This document shows, one piece after another, positions 26,334 to 33,545 of a DNA stretch of 37,942 bases. A program made the position numbers and the translations under genes. The notes beneath the pieces were generated by a model that did no database searches, was not told where the DNA came from, and saw only the letters and a list, made by a program, of their open reading frames with translations. Within the stretch, counting starts at the first letter, position 1. Every line of letters starts with the position of its first letter. The stretch covers positions 1-37,942 of the forward strand of contig CAOMRW010000006.1 of assembly GCA_948485625.1 (NCBI GenBank). The letters are read 5' to 3'. Source of the DNA: an uncultured Clostridia bacterium. Its GTDB lineage: Bacteria > Bacillota > Clostridia > TANB77 > CAG-508.

Positions 26334-26406
26334 AAATTCTCTCCTTATTTATATTACCCTACTATTTTATTGCATTTTTAAATATTTGTCTAGTATTTTA
26401 TAATTT

Positions 26407-27478
26407 TTATTTATAAATTCTAGGTACTCTTTTCCCTATAGAACATAAAATCTCATATGGTATAGTATCTAAATAATTTGCTACTTTTTCAATATGTTCA
26501 ACATCTTTTAATATATACACTTCATCATAAAGTTGCACATTATCATCAATTTTTACAAAAAGCATATCCATGCAAATATTCCAAATGATAGGATATTCTT
26601 TTTCTTTTATAAATACAGTTCTTCCTGTGTTTTTACGAATAATCCCATCTGCATAACCGTATTGAAACAACTGCTATTTTTTCATATTCCAATGATTTAT
26701 ATATTCCATTATATCCAACTGTTTCACCTGGTTTTAATTCATTAATTTGTATAACTTCACTTTTTAAAGAAAATGTTGACTTCAACTTCAAATATTTTTC
26801 CTCTGTAAAACCATACATTATAATGCCTAATCTACATCCATTTACATCTTCTATTTTGTCATATTTACTCATAGCCTCACTTGCAGATGTATGTATTATT
26901 CTAATTTCATTTTTTGGAATTACATCTATCATATTTTTAAACTTATCGATTTGAACATTATATTTTGCCTCATTACTGGCCTCAAAAATATGTGTATAAA
27001 TTCCTTCTATATTCATTTTCTTATCTTTAGCGATTTTATAAACTTCCTGTAATTCTTCTTTTTTCTTTATTCCTAATCTATTCATTCCAGTATTTATTTT
27101 CAAATGAACCTTTAGATTTTCTAATATTTGTTCATTCAACTTTTCGACTTCTCTAATATATTCTAAAGATGATATTGTTACTGTTATATTTTCTTTCTTA
27201 CAAACATATATATCATTCTTATCAATTACTCCTAAGCAAAGAATCGGAATTTCTTTCATCCCTCTTCTAATCTCTATAGCCTCATCTAAAGTTGCTACAC
27301 ACAAATAATTACACCCACCATTTACAATTGCCTTTATAGTCTGCAAATCATCATGCCCATAACAATCTGCTTTTACAACTCCAAAATAATATTCATAATC
27401 AGAATATGACTTTATTATTTTTTTTACATTGCTTTCTATATTTTCTAAATTAATCTCAGCATAAGTATTTCTATACAT
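26407..27478 (-). CDS. alr: Alanine racemase, one +1 frameshift at CGG
   Basis: Alr is a PLP enzyme making D-alanine for peptidoglycan. The first frame holds the PLP lysine in FGVVKADCYGHDD (about Lys36), then LKINTGMNRLG and the VGYNGIY motif with a candidate catalytic Tyr. It ends at ATA then CGG-TTA-TGC (CGG 26657-26659), reading nine foreign codons to a stop. Skipping one C gives AVVSI-GYADGIIRKNTGR, the strictly conserved GYADG block, then NICMDMLFVKI to the end. The joined protein has 356 residues, only a little shorter than the family's usual length. Everything else is intact, and the enzyme is normally essential, so recoding is more plausible than loss. GGAGG precedes the ATG; 17 bp separate it from the transglycosylase gene. 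Confidence 0.93.
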
Positions 27479-27495
27479 TAATTAACCTCCACATA

Positions 27496-28062
27496 TTACA
27501 CTAAGCTACTATAAATTTTATAATCTCTCAATATCTTTCTAACATAATTATTAGTTTCCTTATATGGAATATTTTCTACATCAGAACCATCAGATTTTAT
27601 TATACCTTTCTCAATCCAATTATCAACAGTACCAATTCCTGCATTATAAGCAGTCAATGCAATTTCCGCATTTTGATATCTATCTATCAAAATTGACAAA
27701 TACTTAGTACCCAAATTTATATTTAAATCAACATCCTGTAGCTTTTCATGTAATTCATCATCTAAAATCTGAATATCTATTCTTCTAGCAACATCTTTAG
27801 CTGTAGTATCTAACAATTGCATTAAACCTATTGCATTTTTACTTGATTTAGCATTTGGATTAAAATTACTTTCCGCTTTTATAACGGCATATACTAAATT
27901 TTCATCTACATTATATTCTCTAGAATATTTTAATACATATTCTGAATATTCCTTTTTGTACATTATCTTTTGTACTTTTGTTGGAATATTTATAATGGCT
28001 ATTATACTTATAAAAAGTATTATTACTAAAATTATTACTCTCTTCTTCTTTATAATAACTAT
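27496..28062 (-). CDS. Membrane-anchored lytic transglycosylase (SLT), apparent non-ATG start
   Basis: The enzyme cleaves peptidoglycan between MurNAc and GlcNAc. The SLT domain is complete: EYNVDENLVYAVIKAESNFNP (catalytic Glu in AESNF), SSKNAIGLMQL and ALTAYNAGIGTVDNWI. The only ATG (27961-27963) lies just at the domain edge, without a good ribosome site. Upstream the same frame stays open and encodes IKKKRVIILVIILFISIIAIINI, exactly the membrane anchor expected in this family, back to a stop at 28069. GGAG at 28072-28075 then points to an ATA (28060-28062) or nearby ATT start, as no ATG/GTG/TTG is available. The domain call is firm; the start is uncertain. Confidence 0.85.
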   Translation of the reverse strand: MVIIKKKRVIILVIILFISIIAIINIPTKVQKIMYKKEYSEYVLKYSREYNVDENLVYAVIKAESNFNPNAKSSKNAIGLMQLLDTTAKDVARRIDIQILDDELHEKLQDVDLNINLGTKYLSILIDRYQNAEIALTAYNAGIGTVDNWIEKGIIKSDGSDVENIPYKETNNYVRKILRDYKIYSSLV

Positions 28063-28173
28063 TTTAAACTACTCCTTTCATGTCCTCAAATCCCCATTTT
28101 TAAAATAATTTCGAATTTAAATTACTACTATTATACAAATAAAATAAATTAATATTTCTTTACTATTTCAATA

Positions 28174-28225
28174 TGTGTCCCTGATGGGACAAAAATGTCC
28201 CAAAAGAAACGTCCCCAATGGGACA
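28174..28225 (-). repeat. REP-like element, copy F, abutting the polA stop
   Basis: A 52-bp copy (TGTGTCCCTGATGGGACA ... AAACGTCCCC ... AATGGGACA) whose last base, 28225, is followed directly by the polA stop codon (28226-28228). It differs from copy E at one position in the first palindrome. Confidence 0.9.
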
Positions 28226-30952
28226 TCACTTACATTCATACCAGTTTTCTGCTTCTGAGACATCTGCAATTAATGGTACTTTTAGATTAATTGCATTTTC
28301 CATTTCTTGTTTTATTATTTCTTTTAATTGTTCCGCTTCTTTGATTGGTGCTTCTATCATCATTTCATCATGTACTTGCAAAATAATTTTAGATTCTAGT
28401 CCTCTTTTTTCTAATTGATTATATACATTTATCATTGCTATTTTCATTATGTCTGCTGCTGTTCCTTGTATTGGTGTGTTCATTGCTGCTCTTGCTCCAA
28501 ATTGTCTTACCATATAATTATTTGATTTTAATTCTGGTATATATCTTCTTCTATTAAATAGTGTTTCTACATATCCTATTTCTTTTGCTTTTTCTGTTGT
28601 ATTGTCCATGAAGTTTTTTATTCCTTCATATTCTGTTAGATATTCATCTATATATTGTTTTGCTTTTTTTCTTGATATTCCTAGTTGCTCTCCTAATCCA
28701 AAGTCACTTATTCCATATACTATTCCAAAGTTTACTGCTTTTGCATTGCTTCTTTGTTCTTTTGTTACTTCTTCTATTGGTGTTTTAAATACTTTTGATG
28801 CTGCTTGTTTATGAATATCTTGATTTTCTTTGAATGCTTGAACCATATGTGTGTCTTCTGACATATGTGCTAATACTCTTAATTCTATTTGTGAATAGTC
28901 TGCATCTATATATACTTTTCCTTCTTCTGGTTTAAAAATTTTTCTTACTTTTTTTCCAAGTTCAAATCTTGTTGGTATATTTTGTAGGTTTGGTTCTGTA
29001 GAACTTATTCTTCCAGTTGCTGTTATTGTTTGATGGAAAAATGAGTGTATTCTTTTTGTTTTCGGATTTATATATTGTTTTAATCCCTCTACATATGTTG
29101 AGTTTAACTTCATTAATTGTCTATAATCTAATATTTCTGATATTATTGGGTCTTCTAATTTTAATTTTTCTAGTACATCTACATCTGTTGAGTATCCACT
29201 TTTTGTTTTCTTTACAACTGGCAATTTCATTTTTTCAAATAGTATTTCTCCTAATTGCTTTGTTGAATTTATATTAAATTCTTCTCCTGCCATTTCATAT
29301 ATTACTTTTGTTTTTATTTCTAATTGTTCTTTTAGCTGATTACCAAATCTATTTAGTTCTTCTTCATCTGCATACATTCCATTCCATTGCATATTTGCTA
29401 AAACTGTTACTGTTGGCATATCTATGTTTTCAAATAGGTTTATTGCATTTATTTCTCCTAATTTTTTCATTGTTATTTCTTGCAATTTGAAAATTAAATA
29501 TGAATAAAATGTATATCTCTTTTCTTCTGATTTACTAAATTCTTCATCTTGATTATTATTCATTTCTTCAAATAAATTAATCTGTTTATTTTTTTTATTT
29601 AAATCTTCTCCTAAAACTTCATTTACATCTATTTCCAAATATAACTCAGCCAAATTGTCTATTTTTAATTTATTATTTGTTGGATTCAAAATATATGCAG
29701 CAATTGATATATCTGATTTTATTCCTTTTATATCAATCCCTTCTTGTTTTAATAATATATATGTTTTGCTCAAATCTATTCCTATTTTTAATATCTCATT
29801 ATCTTCAAATATATCTTTTAAATCTTGAATTTTATTACTTTCTTTTAAATTTATATAATATGATTCATTATCCTTTTTATTAAAAACTCCAATTCCACAT
29901 ATTTTTTCTTTTATTATCTTTTCTGGATTTTCATCAACTTCAGTATTAATATAAAAAATCATTTCCTTTTGTTCCTTCAAGATAACTTTAATTTCATCTA
30001 TCGCCTTACTTTCAGTTTTAAATAGCTCTTCTATTTCACTAACTTCTGATTTCTGAGATATAATATCTGTCAAATTAAATCTTTCTATATATCTCTTAAA
30101 ATTCAACTCTTTAAAAATTTCTAATACTTTCGGCTTATCCCATTCTTCTACTTTTAATTCATCTAGTGTATCTTCAATTGGTACTTTTGTATTTATTTCT
30201 CCTAATGTTCTTGAAAGATATGCTAATTCTTTGTTTTCTTCTATTTTTTCCTTTTGTTTACCCTTTAAATCAGATTCTCCCACTTCTAATTTCTTATATA
30301 GTTTCTCTATTGTTTCATATTTTTGAATTAGTGAAAGTGCTGTCTTTTCTCCTATACCTGGAACTCCTGGAATATTATCTGATGTATCTCCTTGTAAACC
30401 TTTTACTTCTATTAATTGTTTTGGCTCTATTCCATATACTTCTTTTACTTTTTCTCTATCAAAAATTTCTGTTTCAGTTTTTCCTGCTTTTGTTCTTGGT
30501 ATGTGTATTTTAACATTATCTGTTGCTAATTGAAAAGTATCTCTATCTCCTGATAGAATTATTACTTCTAGTCCTTTATTTTCACCATATTTTGATAATG
30601 TTCCAATTATATCATCACCCTCATATCCTTCTTTTTCAATTATATCAATATTCATTGCTCTTAATACATCTTTTATAATTGGCATTTGTTCTGCAAGTTC
30701 ATTTGGCATTCCTTTTCTATTTGCTTTATATCCCTCATATAATTCATGTCTTGCTGTTGGACCTTTTAAGTCAAATGATACACCTAAATAATCTGGATTT
30801 TCGTCTTCTAACAATTTAAACAAAATTGCTAAAAATCCATATATTGCATTTGTAAATTTTCCATCTTTTGTAGTTAGAGCTTTACTTCCCATTATTCCAT
30901 AAAAAGCTCTATTCATTATACTATTACCATCTATTAAAACTAACTTTTTCAA
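28226..30952 (-). CDS. polA: DNA polymerase I
   Basis: Pol I replaces RNA primers and fills repair gaps. The order is a 5' nuclease domain (LVLIDGNSIMNRAFYG; GDRDTFQLA; GDTSDNIPGVPGIGEKTA), a degenerate 3'-5' exonuclease domain, then polymerase motifs A (DADYSQIELRVLAHMS), B (RSNAKAVNFGIVYGIS) and C (QVHDEMMIEAP). In the exonuclease region the first acidic pair reads INTEVD, with Asn where active enzymes have Asp, so proofreading is probably lost, as in Bacillus PolA. I chose the TTG at 30950-30952, GGGAG 7 nt upstream, giving 908 residues starting at KKLVLIDGN; a longer frame would overlap lepB. The stop touches repeat copy F. Confidence 0.96.
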   Translation of the reverse strand: MKKLVLIDGNSIMNRAFYGIMGSKALTTKDGKFTNAIYGFLAILFKLLEDENPDYLGVSFDLKGPTARHELYEGYKANRKGMPNELAEQMPIIKDVLRAMNIDIIEKEGYEGDDIIGTLSKYGENKGLEVIILSGDRDTFQLATDNVKIHIPRTKAGKTETEIFDREKVKEVYGIEPKQLIEVKGLQGDTSDNIPGVPGIGEKTALSLIQKYETIEKLYKKLEVGESDLKGKQKEKIEENKELAYLSRTLGEINTKVPIEDTLDELKVEEWDKPKVLEIFKELNFKRYIERFNLTDIISQKSEVSEIEELFKTESKAIDEIKVILKEQKEMIFYINTEVDENPEKIIKEKICGIGVFNKKDNESYYINLKESNKIQDLKDIFEDNEILKIGIDLSKTYILLKQEGIDIKGIKSDISIAAYILNPTNNKLKIDNLAELYLEIDVNEVLGEDLNKKNKQINLFEEMNNNQDEEFSKSEEKRYTFYSYLIFKLQEITMKKLGEINAINLFENIDMPTVTVLANMQWNGMYADEEELNRFGNQLKEQLEIKTKVIYEMAGEEFNINSTKQLGEILFEKMKLPVVKKTKSGYSTDVDVLEKLKLEDPIISEILDYRQLMKLNSTYVEGLKQYINPKTKRIHSFFHQTITATGRISSTEPNLQNIPTRFELGKKVRKIFKPEEGKVYIDADYSQIELRVLAHMSEDTHMVQAFKENQDIHKQAASKVFKTPIEEVTKEQRSNAKAVNFGIVYGISDFGLGEQLGISRKKAKQYIDEYLTEYEGIKNFMDNTTEKAKEIGYVETLFNRRRYIPELKSNNYMVRQFGARAAMNTPIQGTAADIMKIAMINVYNQLEKRGLESKIILQVHDEMMIEAPIKEAEQLKEIIKQEMENAINLKVPLIADVSEAENWYECK

Positions 30953-30975
30953 TTTTTCTCTCCCTATAAATCTCT

Positions 30976-31608
30976 TTATTTCACTTTTCCCCACACATCA
31001 AAAGGCCAAATTCTAATCAAAACTTTACTCTCAACCTTTTCTAAAGGAATACATCCAAAATCTCTACAATCAACACTATGTTCTCTATTATCTCCTATTG
31101 CAAATATACAATTTTCTGGAACTATAAAATCATTAAATGATTTTCCCCTTGTAATTACATTATCTTGTAGATAATCTTCTTTCAATTCTTGTTTATTTAT
31201 ATAAACTTTCCCATCTTTTATTTCTACATGTTCTCCTGGTAAAGCAATTACTCTTTTTATAAAACTTTCCTTTTTTATTTCTAATACATAATACATGAAT
31301 TTATTAAATAATCCCTTAGGCTCATTTTCATATTTTGCAATTGGATTTAATTTATTAACTTCATAATTATTATATGTTTTTTTACTTGGTGCTTCAAAAG
31401 TTATAATATCACCTCTTTGTGGCATCTCTTTTTTAGTCTTACTCCATCTATCAAGCCACAATTTCTGATTTTCTATTAATGTTGGGTACATTGATGTTTG
31501 TTTTACTATTGTTGGTGTTCCTATATAATATCTTATTATTAATGCCAATATTATTGCAGCTATCATAGAATAAAGCCATTCTAGTATACTTTTTAATTTG
31601 TCATCCAT
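30976..31608 (-). CDS. lepB: Signal peptidase I
   Basis: LepB removes signal peptides from exported proteins. The 210-residue type I enzyme has one N-terminal membrane helix (WLYSMIAAIILALIIRYYI), the catalytic Ser in QTSMYPTL (Ser39) and the general-base Lys in SFIKRVIALPGE (Lys118), then the box GDNREHSVDCRDFG. The insert between boxes (about 70-110) is longer than in Bacillus SipS. GGAG precedes the ATG. polA starts 23 bp downstream on the same strand. Confidence 0.95.
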   Translation of the reverse strand: MDDKLKSILEWLYSMIAAIILALIIRYYIGTPTIVKQTSMYPTLIENQKLWLDRWSKTKKEMPQRGDIITFEAPSKKTYNNYEVNKLNPIAKYENEPKGLFNKFMYYVLEIKKESFIKRVIALPGEHVEIKDGKVYINKQELKEDYLQDNVITRGKSFNDFIVPENCIFAIGDNREHSVDCRDFGCIPLEKVESKVLIRIWPFDVWGKVK

Positions 31609-31649
31609 ATATTTCTCTCCTTATATAAACTTTTGTTAAATTATTTAAT

Positions 31650-31678
31650 ATTATATATTAAATAATTGTATTTTTCAA
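31650..31678 (-). promoter_or_regulatory. lepB promoter
   Basis: On the minus strand TTGAAA (31673-31678) and TATAAT (31650-31655) are spaced 17 bp, about 40 bp before the lepB start. The triple direct repeat at 31738-31765 is 60 bp upstream of this -35. Confidence 0.75.
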
Positions 31679-31737
31679 TAATCATCACCATTATAAATCA
31701 TAAAATCGAGCACTTTTTATGACATTTTTATAACAAT

Positions 31738-31801
31738 ATTACAATAATATTACAGAAATATTACAGAAATTGTTGACTTTTGTAATATTTTATTTTATAA
31801 T
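31738..31801 (+). promoter_or_regulatory. Micro-protein promoter with triple 11-bp ATTACA operator
   Basis: ATTACA occurs at 31738, 31749 and 31760, an exact 11-bp period on one face of the helix, read as TGTAAT-N5-TGTAAT-N5-TGTAAT on the other strand. It ends 7 bp before -35 TTGACT (31773-31778); -10 TATAAT is at 31796-31801 with a 17-bp spacer. The position suits an activator of the OmpR family acting at the plus-strand promoter, or a shared element with lepB. Confidence 0.75.
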
Positions 31802-31881
31802 GAATTTATAAAGGATAAAATTTCACTATACTGAAGTAAAAATTTAAAAAATGTACGTAAGAATAAAAGGAGTTGATTATT

Positions 31882-32046
31882 ATGAATAATCATGAATATA
31901 AACCAGTTTCAAACTGTTTAGCTTTAACAGTTAGAAAAGAACATAGATTAATAGTTATAAAAAAAGCTTCAACTAAAGCTTTAAGAGTATCATGGAAAAC
32001 AATATTATATGTAATTTTTCTAACAGTAGCTAATGTTTTAGTTTAA
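31882..32046 (+). CDS. 54-residue micro-protein with C-terminal membrane helix
   Basis: The frame starts at an ATG preceded by AAAAGGAG with good spacing, is 54 codons long and is served by a consensus promoter and a perfect terminator, so it is a real transcription unit. The protein begins MNNHEYKPVSNCLALTV, then is basic (RKEHRLIVIKKASTKALRVSWK) and ends in a hydrophobic helix TILYVIFLTVANVLV. A tail-anchored or small membrane regulator is possible. I recognise no family. The operator upstream makes it a candidate stress-induced peptide. Confidence 0.7.
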   Translation: MNNHEYKPVSNCLALTVRKEHRLIVIKKASTKALRVSWKTILYVIFLTVANVLV

Positions 32047-32079
32047 ATTGTGAATTTAATATAATATATATATACTATA

Positions 32080-32108
32080 AAAGAAAGATTCAAAAATCTT
32101 TCTTTTTT
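32080..32108 (+). terminator. Terminator of the micro-protein gene
   Basis: AAAGAAAGATT pairs with AATCTTTCTTT around CAAA, with further T residues. The left IS200-type element begins directly after the T-run. Confidence 0.85.
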
Positions 32109-32833
32109 ATTAACATTAAAGTAAACCCCCAGCTATGCTGGGGGCATTATAAAACTTATAGTTTTGCACAAAGTAACAAAAAACCAACTCAGACATGATA
32201 TAATATTTAAAGTTTGACAGCTAAAATATAAATCATGAAAGGAGTTGGAAGTATGAAAAGTTCATACACAGAAAGTTTAGCACATACAACATGGGAATGC
32301 AAGTACCATATTGTATTTGCACCAAAATTTAGAAGAAAAGAAATATATGGTAACCTAAAAAGAGAAATAGGAATGATATTGAGAGAACTATGTAGAAGGA
32401 AAGAAGTGGAAATAATAGAAGCGGAGGCATGTCCAGACCATATACATATGTACGTAAGTATGCCACCAAAACTTAGTATATCAAGTTTTGTAGGATATTT
32501 GAAAGGAAAGAGTACATTAATAATATTTGAGAGGCACGCAAATTTAAAGTACAAATATGGAAACAGAGTATTTTGGTGTCGAGGATATTATGTAAGTATA
32601 GTAGAAAATAATAAGACAGCGGTAGCAAGATATGTAGCAAATCAGTTAAAAGAAGATATGATGACAGATCAAATAACAATAAAAGAATATAAAGACCCTT
32701 TTAAGGGTAGCAAGTAAAAATAATGCAAGTGTAAATGGCGATAGCTGTCAAACTGAGGCACTTCAGTGCCAGCTGGTATCAAGGCCTTATAGGCCGATAT
32801 GAAAATCCCCCAGTTATACTGGGGGATAATTAT
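32108..32833 (+). mobile_element. IS200/IS605-family element, left copy (726 bp)
   Basis: Boundaries come from comparison with the inverted copy at 33546-34271: identity begins near TATTAACATTAAAG and ends at GATAATTAT, both 726 bp (plus or minus 3). Subterminal hairpins CCCCCAGCTATGCTGGGGG (left) and CCCCCAGTTATACTGGGGG (right) are the structures recognised by HUH TnpA. Further hairpins GGCACTTCAGTGCC and GGCCTTATAGGCC lie after the gene, and a perfect 13-bp inverted repeat (AGTTTGACAGCTA, 32211 and 32742) brackets tnpA. Confidence 0.92.
32253..32717 (+). CDS. tnpA: IS200-type transposase TnpA (left copy)
   Basis: This 154-residue Y1 HUH transposase moves single-stranded DNA by hairpin recognition. 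The HUH pair is PDHIHMYV (His63, His65) and the candidate nucleophile is Tyr127 in VARYVANQ. Family blocks HTTWECKYHIVFAPKFRRK and NRVFWCRGYYVSIVENN are intact. I chose the ATG at 32253, 8 nt after AAAGGAG; an upstream ATG at 32235 contains that ribosome site. No TnpB is present, so this is an IS200-type rather than IS605-type element. Identical in sequence to the right copy, so the second copy is recent or kept identical by gene conversion. Confidence 0.96.
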   Translation: MKSSYTESLAHTTWECKYHIVFAPKFRRKEIYGNLKREIGMILRELCRRKEVEIIEAEACPDHIHMYVSMPPKLSISSFVGYLKGKSTLIIFERHANLKYKYGNRVFWCRGYYVSIVENNKTAVARYVANQLKEDMMTDQITIKEYKDPFKGSK

Positions 32834-32975
32834 GATATATTAACAATTTAAAATATATATTTTAAATTACTAAATTATAACAAACTCTTTAACATATGTA
32901 ATAAAAAGCACTGGATTTATTGACATTTACAGGTTTTTGTCATAAAATATTTTTTAAAAGAAAGGAGTTTTTAAC

Positions 32976-33524
32976 TTGGGAAAACATACTGCAAAAAGAT
33001 TTGATTCAAAAGAAAAAAAAATAAACAGAAAAAAACAAATAAAAAATAGAAAAAAAAGTAATCTCAAAATTAATAAATTTATTTTTATATTTTTTATTAT
33101 GATAATTCTTATACTTTCTTTAATTTTATATAAAACTCATTTTTGTAAAACTGAATCTGAACAAAAAAATAATGAAGAAAATATAAAATCAATACCAATA
33201 TCAAATATATTATCAGAAAACATTAATACTTCATCATTCTCTACCAAAACATTTGAAGATAACAGCCTAACTCTTTCTAATCTATTTTTAAAATATGAAA
33301 ATAATATTACAGTTATTAATTTTAGTATTTATAATAATTCTTTAACAAATCAAGATATATTTAATTTCAGTTTCTCTTTATTAGATGAAAATAACAATAT
33401 AATAATAAGTTATAGCTTATCTTCTAAAGAAATTATTGAATCAAATAAGAAAAAAGATTTTGTTCTTATTGCGACTAGAGATGTATCTAATGCTTCAGAT
33501 TTTAAAATAAATATAATCAAATAA
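32976..33524 (+). CDS. Membrane-anchored hypothetical protein between the two IS copies
   Basis: The 182-residue protein begins with a highly basic cytoplasmic segment (GKHTAKRFDSKEKKINRKKQIKNRKKS), one membrane helix (FIFIFFIMIILILSLILY) and an extracellular part with a beta-rich end (YENNITVINFSIYNNSLTNQDI, then FSFSLLDENNNIIISYSL and KKDFVLIATRDVSN), resembling the FxLYD type of small beta-sandwich. The start is TTG with GGAG upstream. It is the only gene in the 712 bp between inverted IS200 copies. Its base composition is like its neighbours, so it may be native DNA captured between two insertions rather than cargo. Confidence 0.72.
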   Translation: MGKHTAKRFDSKEKKINRKKQIKNRKKSNLKINKFIFIFFIMIILILSLILYKTHFCKTESEQKNNEENIKSIPISNILSENINTSSFSTKTFEDNSLTLSNLFLKYENNITVINFSIYNNSLTNQDIFNFSFSLLDENNNIIISYSLSSKEIIESNKKKDFVLIATRDVSNASDFKINIIK

Positions 33525-33545
33525 CAATAATATAATTATAACTTA

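Noticed and set aside
28081..28100. Additional GGGATTT-family repeat near GTCCTCAAATCCCC
   Set aside because: Only a short partial match without a palindrome; not enough to call a copy.
2535..28225. CRISPR-like spaced repeats
   Set aside because: Copies are kilobases apart, palindromic, in both orientations and not separated by uniform spacers; no cas gene is present.
31900..32110. tRNA or riboswitch between the micro-protein gene and the IS
   Set aside because: The only structure is a simple terminator hairpin; no cloverleaf or conserved riboswitch motif is visible.
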